The notes under the pieces were generated by a model. It was not told the DNA's origin, ran no database searches, and was given only the letters and a program-made list of their open reading frames with translations. Shown piece by piece: positions 15,588-23,921 of a stretch of DNA of 64,000 nucleotides. The stretch's first letter is position 1. Every line of letters starts with the position of its first letter. A program made the position numbers and the translations under genes. The stretch is from Hymenobacter busanensis (GTDB lineage: Bacteria > Bacteroidota > Bacteroidia > Cytophagales > Hymenobacteraceae). The DNA is taken from the NCBI RefSeq assembly GCF_008727865.1, contig NZ_VTWU01000004.1, positions 1 through 64,000 of the forward strand. The letters are read 5' to 3'.

Positions 15588-17594
15588 ATGCGCACCTTTC
15601 TACTTTGCTGCACGCTGTTGATGGGGTGGTTGCTGGCGGCGCGGCCGGCGGCGGCCACGCACCTTGTGGGAGGCGAAATGAGCTACAAATACCTCGACGA
15701 CCAAGGGGGCAGCAGTACGCCGTTTCGGTACCAGTTTCTGGCCACGGTGTACTACAACAAAGAAGTGGGCTCGGCGGCACCCGACGGCCGTCCGTCGATT
15801 ACGGTGAACATTTACAACCGCAGCCAGCCGGCCCTGCTGGTGCGGCGGGTGGTCATTGTGCGTACCCAGTTCCAGGAAATTACGGCGGCCCTGCCGGCGG
15901 GCTGCGCTATTTCGGTGCCCCGCGTGACAATGGCCACCTACAATGCCATAATTGAGCTGCCGTACTCGGCCACCGGCTTCCAAGCTATTTACGGTGAGTC
16001 GGCGCGCAACGTCGACATCGGCAACATCGACAACGCCGGCGGCACGGGCATGGCCCTGACGATGGACATTACCCCCACACCAATCCGCAACGCCACGCCC
16101 GTGTTTTCCGACATGGCCGTGGCGGTGATATGCCAGAACGATACCAGCTTCGTGCTCAACAACGCCTTCGATGCCGACGGCGACCGGCTGTCGTACTCGT
16201 TTGGCACGCCCTACAGCATCAACAACGCGGGTGCGCTGCTGTCCATCGACTACGTGCCGGGCTTCAGCCAGGCGGCGCCGTTTGGGCCCACCGGCTACGC
16301 GGCCCTCAACGCAGCCACTGGCCTGGCCAGCTACCTGTGCCGCATTGCGGGCCGTTTTGTAGTAGCGGTGGATGTGCGGGAATACCGGACCATCAACGGG
16401 CAGGAAGTACTGCTGGGCACCATTCGGCGCGACGTGCAGCTGGTGGTGCGGCGCTGCCCGGGTTCCCCGGCGCTGCCGCCGGCCTTCACCCCGGCCACAC
16501 TGGCCCGGCGCAGCTACACCGTGGAAGAAGGGCAGGAAGTGGTGTTTCCCATCGAAGCCGTAATAGCCGGGGGGCAGCCGCTGACGCTGAAAGTGAGCAG
16601 CGCCCTGCTCGATGGCGCGGGCCCCTACGATGCCAGCTTCAACAACAACGCCGGCAGCCCCGATGCCAACACGCCGCTGGGCGCCGTTACGCTGACGGGC
16701 CAGGGGGCAGTAGGCGCCAGCTTCCGCTTTCGGGCGGGCTGCGGCAGTGCCCGCGCCACGCCCTACGATGTGCTGGCCGCGGTGCAGAACAACGTGTGCG
16801 GCGGCCGCAACATCGGCGAGGTATTCCGCATTCAGGTGACGCGGGCCGCCGGGGCCGTGGGCGGCATAGAGGGCGACGCGGCGGTGTGTGCCTTCAGCAG
16901 CGGCAGCTACACCGCCCGCGGCCTCACCTCGCCGCAAGGCTTTTTGTGGTCGGTGCGCGGTGGCACCATTGTGGGCCCAGCCACCGGTGCTACCGTACAG
17001 GTGCAGTGGGGCGCGCAGGCGGCGGGTCGGCTCACGGTGCGCGGCATTTCCACCCTGGGCTGCCCCACCGATTCGGTGGCGCAGGTCGTAATGCTCCAGC
17101 CTGGGCCGCCCATCAGCGGTACCGCATTCTACTGCCCGCAAACCAGCACCGGCCTGCGCTATTCGGTGGTGCCCGAAGCCGGGGCCGTGTACCAGTGGAG
17201 CGTGAGTCCCGGCACCGTGGTAGGCGGGCAGGGCACGGCCAACGTGGAAGTGAATGTGCCCAACCGAAGCACCGCCATTTTGCGGGTGCTGAACACGGCG
17301 CGGCCGGGTTGCGCCGGTCAGCTCACCATTGCGCCCGACATGGCGTGCCTCGCTTTCTACAACGTGATTACGCCCAACGGCGACGGTCTGAACGATGCCT
17401 TTGTCATCGAAAACCTGGGACACTACCCCGGCAGCGGCCTGCGCATCTACAACCGGTGGGGCCAGCAGCTGTACCAAACGGCCGACTACCGCAACGACTG
17501 GCGCGGCGAGGCGCAATCGGCCGGCACCTACTATTACTACCTGCAGGTGTCTGACGGGCGGGTGTTCAAAGGCTGGTTTGACATCGTGCGCTGA
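15588..17594 (+). CDS. Secreted surface protein with gliding-motility-type (CHU_C) C-terminal domain
   Basis: 668 residues. Start at 15588 opens a signal peptide (MRTFLLCCTLLMGWLLAARPAAA) followed directly by THLVGGEMSYKYLD, an N-terminus typical of large Bacteroidota PKD/gliding proteins. The middle is beta-rich: a domain with DADGDRLSYSFGTPYS (calcium-type Asp cluster, about 200), and PKD/Ig-like modules with FLWSVRGGTIVGPATG and VYQWSVSPGTVVGGQG (about 445-560). The last 90 residues are the type B sorting domain: FYNVITPNGDGLNDAF, LRIYNRWGQQLYQ, GTYYYYLQVSDG, FKGWFDIVR. It should be exported by the T9SS and attached to the surface. It is monocistronic with a hairpin downstream. The ligand is unknown. 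Confidence 0.9.
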   Translation: MRTFLLCCTLLMGWLLAARPAAATHLVGGEMSYKYLDDQGGSSTPFRYQFLATVYYNKEVGSAAPDGRPSITVNIYNRSQPALLVRRVVIVRTQFQEITAALPAGCAISVPRVTMATYNAIIELPYSATGFQAIYGESARNVDIGNIDNAGGTGMALTMDITPTPIRNATPVFSDMAVAVICQNDTSFVLNNAFDADGDRLSYSFGTPYSINNAGALLSIDYVPGFSQAAPFGPTGYAALNAATGLASYLCRIAGRFVVAVDVREYRTINGQEVLLGTIRRDVQLVVRRCPGSPALPPAFTPATLARRSYTVEEGQEVVFPIEAVIAGGQPLTLKVSSALLDGAGPYDASFNNNAGSPDANTPLGAVTLTGQGAVGASFRFRAGCGSARATPYDVLAAVQNNVCGGRNIGEVFRIQVTRAAGAVGGIEGDAAVCAFSSGSYTARGLTSPQGFLWSVRGGTIVGPATGATVQVQWGAQAAGRLTVRGISTLGCPTDSVAQVVMLQPGPPISGTAFYCPQTSTGLRYSVVPEAGAVYQWSVSPGTVVGGQGTANVEVNVPNRSTAILRVLNTARPGCAGQLTIAPDMACLAFYNVITPNGDGLNDAFVIENLGHYPGSGLRIYNRWGQQLYQTADYRNDWRGEAQSAGTYYYYLQVSDGRVFKGWFDIVR

Positions 17595-17620
17595 CGCGCA
17601 TCTGCCCGTGCGGAACGGCA

Positions 17621-17674
17621 ACGCCCAACGGCCCGGCACTGCTCGCACAAGAGCGTCGCCGGGCCGTTGGGCGT
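17621..17674. terminator. Stem-loop terminator between convergent genes
   Basis: Perfect 17-bp inverted repeat (17621-17637 with 17658-17674, arm ACGCCCAACGGCCCGGC) with a 20-base loop. There is no strong T tract, so termination is inferred from position between genes ending at 17594 (+) and 17762 (-). Confidence 0.65.
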
Positions 17675-17761
17675 CGACAGCGGTTTATGCCACCAGCCGC
17701 TTCCGCGTGCTCACGCCGTGCGCGGGGCAGGTCGGCACTGTGGAGCGTGATGCTCACCGCG

Positions 17762-18718
17762 CTAGGCGGCGGCGCGCTGTTCGGGCATGGTTTGCAGCAG
17801 CCAATCGTAGAGCTTGTCCACGTCGGCTTTGCGGAACAGTTCGGTGCCGGGGTTCATGGTAGCGGCAGTGCCGCAGGCCACGCCCAGGCGGGCCGCCTTG
17901 CGCACCGATTCGCCCGCGGCCAGCGCGTGCACGAGGCCCGCTACCATGCTGTCGCCGGCGCCCACGGTGCTGCGCTTCTTCACGGCCGGGGCCGCAATGT
18001 GGTCGACCAGGTCGCGGGTGACCACGCAAGCCCCCTGCGGCCCCAACGACGCCACCACGATTTCGCAGCGGCCTTCGCCAATGAGACCCTGCGCCGCGGT
18101 AGCCAGCGCGGCGCTGTCCAGCTCGCTCACGCCGGCCAGCTTGCTCAGCTCGCCCAGGTTGGGCTTGATGAGGTAGACGCCCGCTTCGATAACCCGCTGC
18201 AAGGCCGGGCCCGAGGTGTCGGCCACTACTTTGGTGCCGGCCGCGTGGGCCATGCGCACGATGTCTACCAGAAAATCGGGCTCGACACCGGGCGGCAGGC
18301 TGCCGCTGATGACGAGGTAGTCGGGAGCGGGCGACAGGGCCTGCAGCGCGGCCAGCACCTGCTGCTGCTCGTCGGCGGAAAGCGGCGTGCCGGGCATGCC
18401 GAAGCGGTACTGCTGGCTGGCCGAGGCATCGACCACCACAAAGTTTTCGCGCGTTTCGCCGGCGGCGGGCACGGCGTGCTGCTCGATGCGCTCGGCCGTG
18501 AGCAAGGCTTGCAGGCGCATGCCGGTGGGGCCGCCCGCCGGAAACACCGCCAACGACTCGGAGCCTAACCGCCGCAACGCCCGCGACACGTTGATGCCGC
18601 CGCCGCCGGGCTCAAACTTGGGCATCTCGCAACGCAGCTTTTGGTCGGGTACAATCTTGTCGACGGTCGTGCTTTTGTCAACGGTCGGGTTCAGGGTAAG
18701 CGTGACGATGCGTTTCAT
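17762..18718 (-). CDS. pfkB: 6-phosphofructokinase II (PfkB family)
   Basis: 318 residues, close to E. coli PfkB (309). Phosphorylates fructose 6-phosphate in glycolysis, or a related sugar phosphate. The start at 18718 (MKRIVTLTLNPTVDKSTTVD) is the family N-terminus; a 45-codon upstream extension is not conserved. Signature one is PGGGGINVSRALRRLGSES (about 39). NLGELSKL (about 185) and the catalytic signature STVGAGDSMVAGLVHALA (about 255) match the PfkB subgroup rather than ribokinase or 1-phosphofructokinase, though FruK or tagatose-6-phosphate kinase remain possible. Convergent with the surface protein gene and divergent from the SulP-carbonic anhydrase gene. Confidence 0.88.
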   Translation of the reverse strand: MKRIVTLTLNPTVDKSTTVDKIVPDQKLRCEMPKFEPGGGGINVSRALRRLGSESLAVFPAGGPTGMRLQALLTAERIEQHAVPAAGETRENFVVVDASASQQYRFGMPGTPLSADEQQQVLAALQALSPAPDYLVISGSLPPGVEPDFLVDIVRMAHAAGTKVVADTSGPALQRVIEAGVYLIKPNLGELSKLAGVSELDSAALATAAQGLIGEGRCEIVVASLGPQGACVVTRDLVDHIAAPAVKKRSTVGAGDSMVAGLVHALAAGESVRKAARLGVACGTAATMNPGTELFRKADVDKLYDWLLQTMPEQRAAA

Positions 18719-18942
18719 CGGCGAGAGGACAGGGAAGTAAAAAGAGCCAAAGGCGGCCTGCCGACAATGTACTACTGGCGTTGCAGCAGGGTTGCTGCGA
18801 GGCTGTGGCGCGACCTTGCACCAAACGCAAAGGCGGATGTAGTCTGTACACATCGGTGCACTTAATGACAGTGGATGATTAAAATGGTATTAAATCAAGC
18901 TATTGGTGCGCGGAAAGGCCGAATTTTCTGCGGACGTGACGG

Positions 18943-18958
18943 TTAAAACGCGTTTTAA
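18943..18958. promoter_or_regulatory. Perfect 16-bp palindrome, operator candidate
   Basis: TTAAAACGCGTTTTAA reads the same on both strands. It sits in the middle of the divergent AT-rich region and could bind a dimeric regulator. The regulator is not known. Confidence 0.5.
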
Positions 18959-18996
18959 TGCGACCCTAATGAGCCTTTAATTTTCCTATAATTTCC

Positions 18997-19034
18997 TTTT
19001 AACGTCATTATAACGGCTTTTTAACGCTTCATTA
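18997..19034. promoter_or_regulatory. Direct repeat TTTTAACG..CATTA
   Basis: TTTTAACGTCATTA (18997-19010) and TTTTAACGCTTCATTA (19019-19034) are spaced 22 bp start to start, about two helical turns, just upstream of a -7-like box. This suggests a regulator binding on one face of the DNA. Confidence 0.45.
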
Positions 19035-19056
19035 ATTATCGAATAGGTATGGAAAG

Positions 19057-19064
19057 TAGTTTTG
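19057..19064 (+). promoter_or_regulatory. Bacteroidota -7 box (TAGTTTTG)
   Basis: Matches TAnnTTTG. No good -33 TTTG is found at the expected distance, so an activator at the repeats just upstream may be needed. It would give a leader of about 200 nt for the downstream gene. Confidence 0.4.
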
Positions 19065-19266
19065 TAATGGTTGCATTCAGCTTGAGCGGGAAGTAGGATT
19101 TGGGCAAGCGCAACCCACCGTAAGCCTCTCGTTCAGCAAGTGTTTAACCGCCCGTAGCACGTTCGCCTGAGTGCCGTGCTACTCGCCCGGGCGCATGGCT
19201 TCGGCTGCCCGGCTTCAGCCCGCAAGAAGTTGTCAACGGACTCCACCGAGCCCGGCAGCTACCCTC

Positions 19267-21663
19267 ATGCCTAAACCCAATGGTATCATGAAAGAAACGA
19301 CCGATGCCCGGCGCCGCTGGGATTTCACGTACTGGAAAAACGATTTGCAAGGCGGCTTCGTGTCGTTTTTGGTGGCGGTGCCGCTGTGTTTGGGCATTGC
19401 GTTGGCCTCGGGCGCACCGCTGTTTGCGGGCATCATTGCCGGCATCGTGGGCGGCTTGGTGGTGGGTGCGCTCAGCCGCTCGGCCGTCAGCATTTCGGGC
19501 CCCGAAGCGGGGCTGATTTTGGTGGTGCTCAGTGCCTCGGCCGCTTTGGGCTCGTTTGCGGCCGTGCAGCTGGCCATTTGCGTGGCCGGGCTCGTGCAGA
19601 TTGGGCTGGGCTTTGCCCGGGCCGGATTCATCAGCCAGTTCATACCCTCGGCCGTCATCAAAGGCATGATGGCCGCCATTGGGCTGATTCTGGTGATGAA
19701 GCAGGTGCCGCACGTGCTGGGCTACGACGCCGACGTGGCCGAAACCCTCACCTTGTTTCCCCGCGAGGGCGCCAGCATTGTGGAGCTGGTGCGCGTGGCG
19801 CTGGGCCACATCAGCCCCGTGGCCCTGGGCATTGCCGGGCTGGGCGTGGCGCTGCTGATGCTGTGGGAGCGGCCGGTGGTGAAAACCCATCCGGTGCTGT
19901 CGAAAATACCCGGTGCGCTGCTGGTGGTGCTGCTGGGCGTGGGCCTCAACCAACTGGCAGGGGTGTGGCAGCCCGAGGCGGCTTTGCGCGGCACGCACCT
20001 GGTACAGCTACCGGTGGTAACGAGCTGGGAGAACTTCCTGGGCCTGTTCACGCTGCCCGATTTCGCCCAGCTCCGCAACCCCAAGCTCTACACCGCCGCG
20101 CTGTCGATTGCGCTGGTGGCCAGCCTGGAGGCGCTGCTGGCCGTGGAAGCTACCGACGAGCTGGACCCGCTCAAGCGCAAGTCGCCGACCAACCGGGAGC
20201 TGAAGGCGCAGGGTGTGGGCAACCTGGTGAGTGGCATGCTGGGCGGTTTGCCCCTCACGTCGGTGGTGGTGCGCAGCTCGGTGAGCATCAACGCGGGCGG
20301 GCGCACCCGGCTGGCGGCGCTGCTGCACGGCACGTTTTTGCTGCTGAGCGTGCTGCTGTTTCCCACTTTGCTGAACCTGGTGCCCTGGGCGGCGCTGGCG
20401 GCCGTGCTGCTCGTGACGGGCTACAAGCTTACCCGCATCAGCATTTTTCGGGAGCTGTACCAAGCTGGCTCCAGCGAGTTTTTGCCCTTTGTCGTTACCG
20501 TAGCGGCCATTCTGGCTACCGATCTGCTGGTGGGCATTGGCATAGGGGCCGCCGTGGGGGTGTTCTTCGTGCTGCGCGAAAACTACCGCAACGCCCACCG
20601 GCACGAGCGGTTTGTGGTGCAGGGGCAGGAGCGCATCCGGGTGAACCTGGGCAAGCACGTGTCGTTTATCAGCAAGGCCAGCATTCTGAAAGTGCTCGAA
20701 AGCGCCCCCGACCACAGCACGGTGGAAATCGACGGCACGCTCTCGGCCTTCATCGACCGCGACGTCGTTAGCGCCATCGAGAACTTCCGCGACACGGCCC
20801 GCCGCCGCGGCATTCAGCTGCTGTTTCTGCGGCAGGGGGCCGAGGTGGCCCAAAACCTGGCCGGCCAGCGCGACACGCACGGCACCGACACCGACTTCGA
20901 TGCCTACTACAAGCTGTTTGGGCACGAGCGCAACTGGGTGGCCGAAAAGCTCCGCCGCGACCCTAGCTACTTCGAGCAGCTGCGCTTGGAGCCGGCGCCC
21001 AAGTTTCTGTTCATCGGCTGCTCCGATTCGCGCGTGCCCGCCAGCCAGGTAACCGGCGCCGCCCCCGATGAGGTATTTGTGCACCGCAACGTGGCCAACC
21101 TCGTGGTGAGCACCGATTTGAACCTGCTGTCGGTGCTGCAATACGCGGTGGAAGTGCTGGGCGTGGAGCACGTGGTGGTGTGCGGCCACTACGGCTGCGG
21201 CGGCGTGCGCGTGGCCATGCACGAGCCCGACAACAGTGCCCTTAACAGCTGGCTCGGCAACGTGCGCACCGTGATGCAGCGGCACCAGCAGCAGCTGGCG
21301 GCGCTGGAAACCGACGAAGCGCGCCACCGCCGATTGGTGGAGCTGAATGTGATTGAGCAGGTGTACAACCTCCACCAAACCGCCGTGTTGCGCCAGGCCG
21401 CGCACCGGGGCAAGCCTGTGCAGGTGCACGGCTGGGTGTACGACACCGAAGCCGCCCACCTGCGCGACCTGGACGTGGACGTGCGCCGGGCGTTCGAGGA
21501 ATACGACACCGAGTTGCGCTACCAAGTGCAGGCCGAGGGCTTGGTGCGGCTGCCTGGCCACCTGCACCAGCCGCCCAGCCTGTATTCGGTGTACACCGGC
21601 GCGGGCAGCTCCATCATTGCTGTGCCGCCGTTTGAGGGCGACGCGCCCCAGGGCACGCCGTAA
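19267..21663 (+). CDS. SulP family bicarbonate/anion transporter fused to beta-carbonic anhydrase
   Basis: 798 residues from ATG 19267 (19288 is an alternative). The N-terminal part is a SulP permease: FTYWKNDLQGGFVSFLVAVP, GPEAGLILVV, then about 11-13 membrane segments to residue 440, with the conserved LVASLEALLAVEATDELDP region. A STAS-like stretch (about 460-535, STVEIDGTLSAFIDRDVV) follows. The C-terminal part (about 540-770) is a complete beta-carbonic anhydrase: FIGCSDSRVPASQ (zinc Cys and Asp-Arg pair, about 584), FVHRNVANLV and CGHYGCGGV (zinc His and Cys, about 639). The fusion would take up bicarbonate and interconvert it with CO2 at the inner membrane face. Monocistronic, with a hairpin downstream. 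The two activities are inferred from families. Confidence 0.93.
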   Translation: MPKPNGIMKETTDARRRWDFTYWKNDLQGGFVSFLVAVPLCLGIALASGAPLFAGIIAGIVGGLVVGALSRSAVSISGPEAGLILVVLSASAALGSFAAVQLAICVAGLVQIGLGFARAGFISQFIPSAVIKGMMAAIGLILVMKQVPHVLGYDADVAETLTLFPREGASIVELVRVALGHISPVALGIAGLGVALLMLWERPVVKTHPVLSKIPGALLVVLLGVGLNQLAGVWQPEAALRGTHLVQLPVVTSWENFLGLFTLPDFAQLRNPKLYTAALSIALVASLEALLAVEATDELDPLKRKSPTNRELKAQGVGNLVSGMLGGLPLTSVVVRSSVSINAGGRTRLAALLHGTFLLLSVLLFPTLLNLVPWAALAAVLLVTGYKLTRISIFRELYQAGSSEFLPFVVTVAAILATDLLVGIGIGAAVGVFFVLRENYRNAHRHERFVVQGQERIRVNLGKHVSFISKASILKVLESAPDHSTVEIDGTLSAFIDRDVVSAIENFRDTARRRGIQLLFLRQGAEVAQNLAGQRDTHGTDTDFDAYYKLFGHERNWVAEKLRRDPSYFEQLRLEPAPKFLFIGCSDSRVPASQVTGAAPDEVFVHRNVANLVVSTDLNLLSVLQYAVEVLGVEHVVVCGHYGCGGVRVAMHEPDNSALNSWLGNVRTVMQRHQQQLAALETDEARHRRLVELNVIEQVYNLHQTAVLRQAAHRGKPVQVHGWVYDTEAAHLRDLDVDVRRAFEEYDTELRYQVQAEGLVRLPGHLHQPPSLYSVYTGAGSSIIAVPPFEGDAPQGTP

Positions 21664-21680
21664 GAGCAGTCGACTGATTC

Positions 21681-21715
21681 CCCGCAGCCCGCACCCGCCA
21701 GGTGCGGGCTGCGGG
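21681..21715 (+). terminator. Stem-loop terminator
   Basis: 15-bp perfect stem (21681-21695 with 21701-21715) and 5-base loop, followed by a short T run (GCGTTTGG), 17 bp after the carbonic anhydrase fusion. Confidence 0.75.
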
Positions 21716-21818
21716 CGTTTGGGGCCATGGCTCCCGAAGCAAGCAGCTGCCTTGTTGCCCCGGCTGATCTTGTTTTGGCGTATAGGTAGGCTTGTTTGAC
21801 TCCTTCCGCTGCTCAGTT

Positions 21819-21947
21819 ATGCCTGCCTACCACATTGGCTGTTCCAGCTACCACTACCGCCACTGGCGCGGCCGCTTCTACCCCGAAAAGCTGCCCATGC
21901 GCCGCTGGTTTGAGTTCTACAGCCAGCACTTTGGCACGCTGGAGCTT
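21819..21947 (+). pseudogene. Truncated DUF72 gene (N-terminal 43 codons)
   Basis: MPAYHIGCSSYHYRHWRGRF and the next residues, to GTLEL, match the start of the intact DUF72 protein at 14653 (identical or similar at most positions). After residue 43 the match stops abruptly at about 21947 and the frame runs through unrelated sequence to a stop near 22010. The other four fifths of the family are absent downstream. This is the remnant of a second DUF72 gene cut by an insertion or deletion. The intact copy lies 7 kb upstream in the same direction. Confidence 0.8.
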
Positions 21948-22535
21948 CCACCTATTTGGGCGCTGTTGCTATGGCCGTTGGGCTTCAGGCAGGTGTGCGG
22001 TGATGTTTGAATTTCATACTCATTGGTTTGATTTCTAGTGGAACCGCAAGCGCAGATGGCTGACATTTGCGTTGCAAATTCGGACTTGCTTGGCAGAGAA
22101 ACACGAGGCAAATGGGAATGGAAGGCAACAGGACAGACGTTGGGCGTATGCCGGCGCAAGTGCTTTTCGACGGCCGAACCGGGGGCGTTTTGGGTGAATA
22201 CATGCAGCTTTCGACCTGCTTGGGTGTCGTTGGCACTTCCACCATCCACCCCAGGCTTTTGGAACGTCGATTTTCCCCGGCCACGTTTCCGCGCTGACAG
22301 CGGGTGTTGCCTCGCCGCCAAGCCGCCCGCCGCAACCTTTCGCGCTGCCGCCGGTTTACAGAACTTCACTCGCCCCATCCGCTACCCCGTTTCCCCTGAC
22401 TTGCCCGTCCCCCAGCCGGGCAACCATGCTGTGTCTAGCCTCAGAGTCGTCAGCTGACGTGGGGAAAGCCAGCCGGGCCTGCTTGCTGCTTATCCTAGAC
22501 CACCGCATTTCGCGCCATCCCGCGACAATCTTTGC
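21948..22535. other. Unexplained segment after DUF72 break
   Basis: About 590 bp with no convincing gene. Open frames at 22038-22457 (+) and 21985-22335 (-) have no signal, domain or coding-like composition. The first 150 bp is less GC-rich than the surroundings. No flanking inverted or direct repeats that would mark an insertion sequence were found. The last part is the upstream region of the efflux operon and contains AATCTTTG (22527-22534), close to a -7 box, just before the operon's first ATG. Confidence 0.5.
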
Positions 22536-23894
22536 ATGCACTACTTCTCCAAGGCGGCCTGGGCCGTCGGTATCCTGAGCGGATGGTGGCTGGCGCTGGC
22601 CACTTCCGCCAGCGCCCAAACCCCGCCGCCCACCCCCAGCGGGCCGCTCACCCTGGAGCAATGCCTTCAGGTAGCCCTGCAAAACCAGCCACTGCTGCGC
22701 CAGGCCCGCATCGACGAGGAAACCAACGAGGCCGACATTCGCATTGGCCTGGCCGGCTGGCTGCCGCAGGTGGGCCTCACGGCCTCGGCCCAGCACTACT
22801 TTCAACTGCCCTACACCGTGTTTCCGAACGCCGAGGGCGTGAGCGTGCCCCGGCAGATTGGCCTGCGCAATACCTCCACCGTGGGCCTGACGGGCACCCA
22901 AACCCTCTACAATAACGACGTGCGGCTTGCCCTGCGCACGGCCCGGCCGTCGCGGCTGTTCTACCAGCAAAACACCACCACCGTACGCATCGATGTGGTG
23001 TCGGACGTGAGCAAGGCGTTCTACGACGTGCTGCTCTCGCAGCGGCAGCTGGAAGTGCTGGGCGAGGACATTGTGCGCCTGCAACGCAGCCTGCGCGACG
23101 CCAAAGCCCGCTACGACGTGGGCATCGTGGACAAAATTGACTACAAGCAGGCCGAAATTCTGCTCAACAACTCCGTGGTGGCCCGCAAGCAGGCACAGGA
23201 AGCCATCAAGGCCAAAACCGCCAGCCTCAAGGAGCTGATGGGCCTGACCGGTGCCCAGCCGCTGGCCTTGCAATACGACACGCTGCGCCTGATGCAGGAC
23301 GCCGCCGCGGACACGACCGCCGCGCTGAACGCCGCCAACCGCATTGAGGTGCAGCAGCTGCAAACCCAGAAAGCCCTGCAGGAAGCCCAAATCGATTTTT
23401 ACCGCCTCGGCTACCTGCCGAGCCTGTCGGCGTTTGGCACCTACAACTCGGTGTTTCAGAACAACCAGCTGGCCGACCTCTACGCCACGCGCTTCCCCAC
23501 GTCCTACGCCGGCCTGCAGCTGACGCTGCCCATCTTTCAGGGCACGCGCCGCCTGCAGAACCTGCGCCGCGAGCGGCTCACCAACCAGCGCCTCGACGAA
23601 AGCCTGCTGGCCACGCGCAACCGCATCAATACCGAGTACGAGCAGGCGCTGGCGGCCTACAAAAGCAACTTTGCCGACTACCAGATGGGCCAACGCAACC
23701 TCGCTCTGTCGAAGGAAGTGTACGACGTGGTGCAGCTGCAATACCGCGAAGGCATCAAAACCTACCTCGACGTGATTGTGGCCCAAACCACGCTGCGCTC
23801 GGCCCAGCTCAATTACTACAGCGCGCTGTTTCAGGTGCTGAGCAGCAAAGTGGATTTGCTGCGCACCCAGGGCCTGCTGCCCACCACCTATTAA
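22536..23894 (+). CDS. Outer membrane efflux protein (TolC/OMF family)
   Basis: 452 residues with a signal peptide (about 1-28, ending SASAQ). It forms the outer-membrane channel of the RND pump encoded by the next two genes. Two OEP repeats are visible: LTLEQCLQVALQNQPLLRQA at the start of the first, long coiled-coil helices (RIDVVSDVSKAFYDVLLSQR, DAKARYDVGIVDKIDYKQAE), and the second repeat with QTQKALQEAQIDFYRLGYLP, LTLPIFQGTRR and VVQLQYREGIKTYLDVIVAQ. Length and layout fit. It is the first gene of the operon, 27 bp before the fusion protein gene. Confidence 0.95.
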   Translation: MHYFSKAAWAVGILSGWWLALATSASAQTPPPTPSGPLTLEQCLQVALQNQPLLRQARIDEETNEADIRIGLAGWLPQVGLTASAQHYFQLPYTVFPNAEGVSVPRQIGLRNTSTVGLTGTQTLYNNDVRLALRTARPSRLFYQQNTTTVRIDVVSDVSKAFYDVLLSQRQLEVLGEDIVRLQRSLRDAKARYDVGIVDKIDYKQAEILLNNSVVARKQAQEAIKAKTASLKELMGLTGAQPLALQYDTLRLMQDAAADTTAALNAANRIEVQQLQTQKALQEAQIDFYRLGYLPSLSAFGTYNSVFQNNQLADLYATRFPTSYAGLQLTLPIFQGTRRLQNLRRERLTNQRLDESLLATRNRINTEYEQALAAYKSNFADYQMGQRNLALSKEVYDVVQLQYREGIKTYLDVIVAQTTLRSAQLNYYSALFQVLSSKVDLLRTQGLLPTTY

Positions 23895-23921
23895 GCTACT
23901 CCCGGCTGCTCACCCAAGCCC

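Larger units (their letters stand above)
18719..19266. promoter_or_regulatory. AT-rich divergent control region
   Basis: 548 bp without a gene between divergent pfkB and the SulP-carbonic anhydrase gene. The part 18880-19075 is much richer in A/T than its surroundings and holds a 16-bp palindrome, a direct repeat and a -7-like box, listed separately. Bases 19080-19266 show nothing clear. Confidence 0.6.

Noticed and set aside
15600-17648. 682-codon open frame on - strand
   Set aside because: Antisense to the gliding-motility-type surface protein; His/Arg/Gly-rich shadow.
22038-22457. 139-codon frame in the region after the DUF72 break
   Set aside because: Composition and codon pattern not like the window's genes; no motif. 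Left as unexplained DNA.
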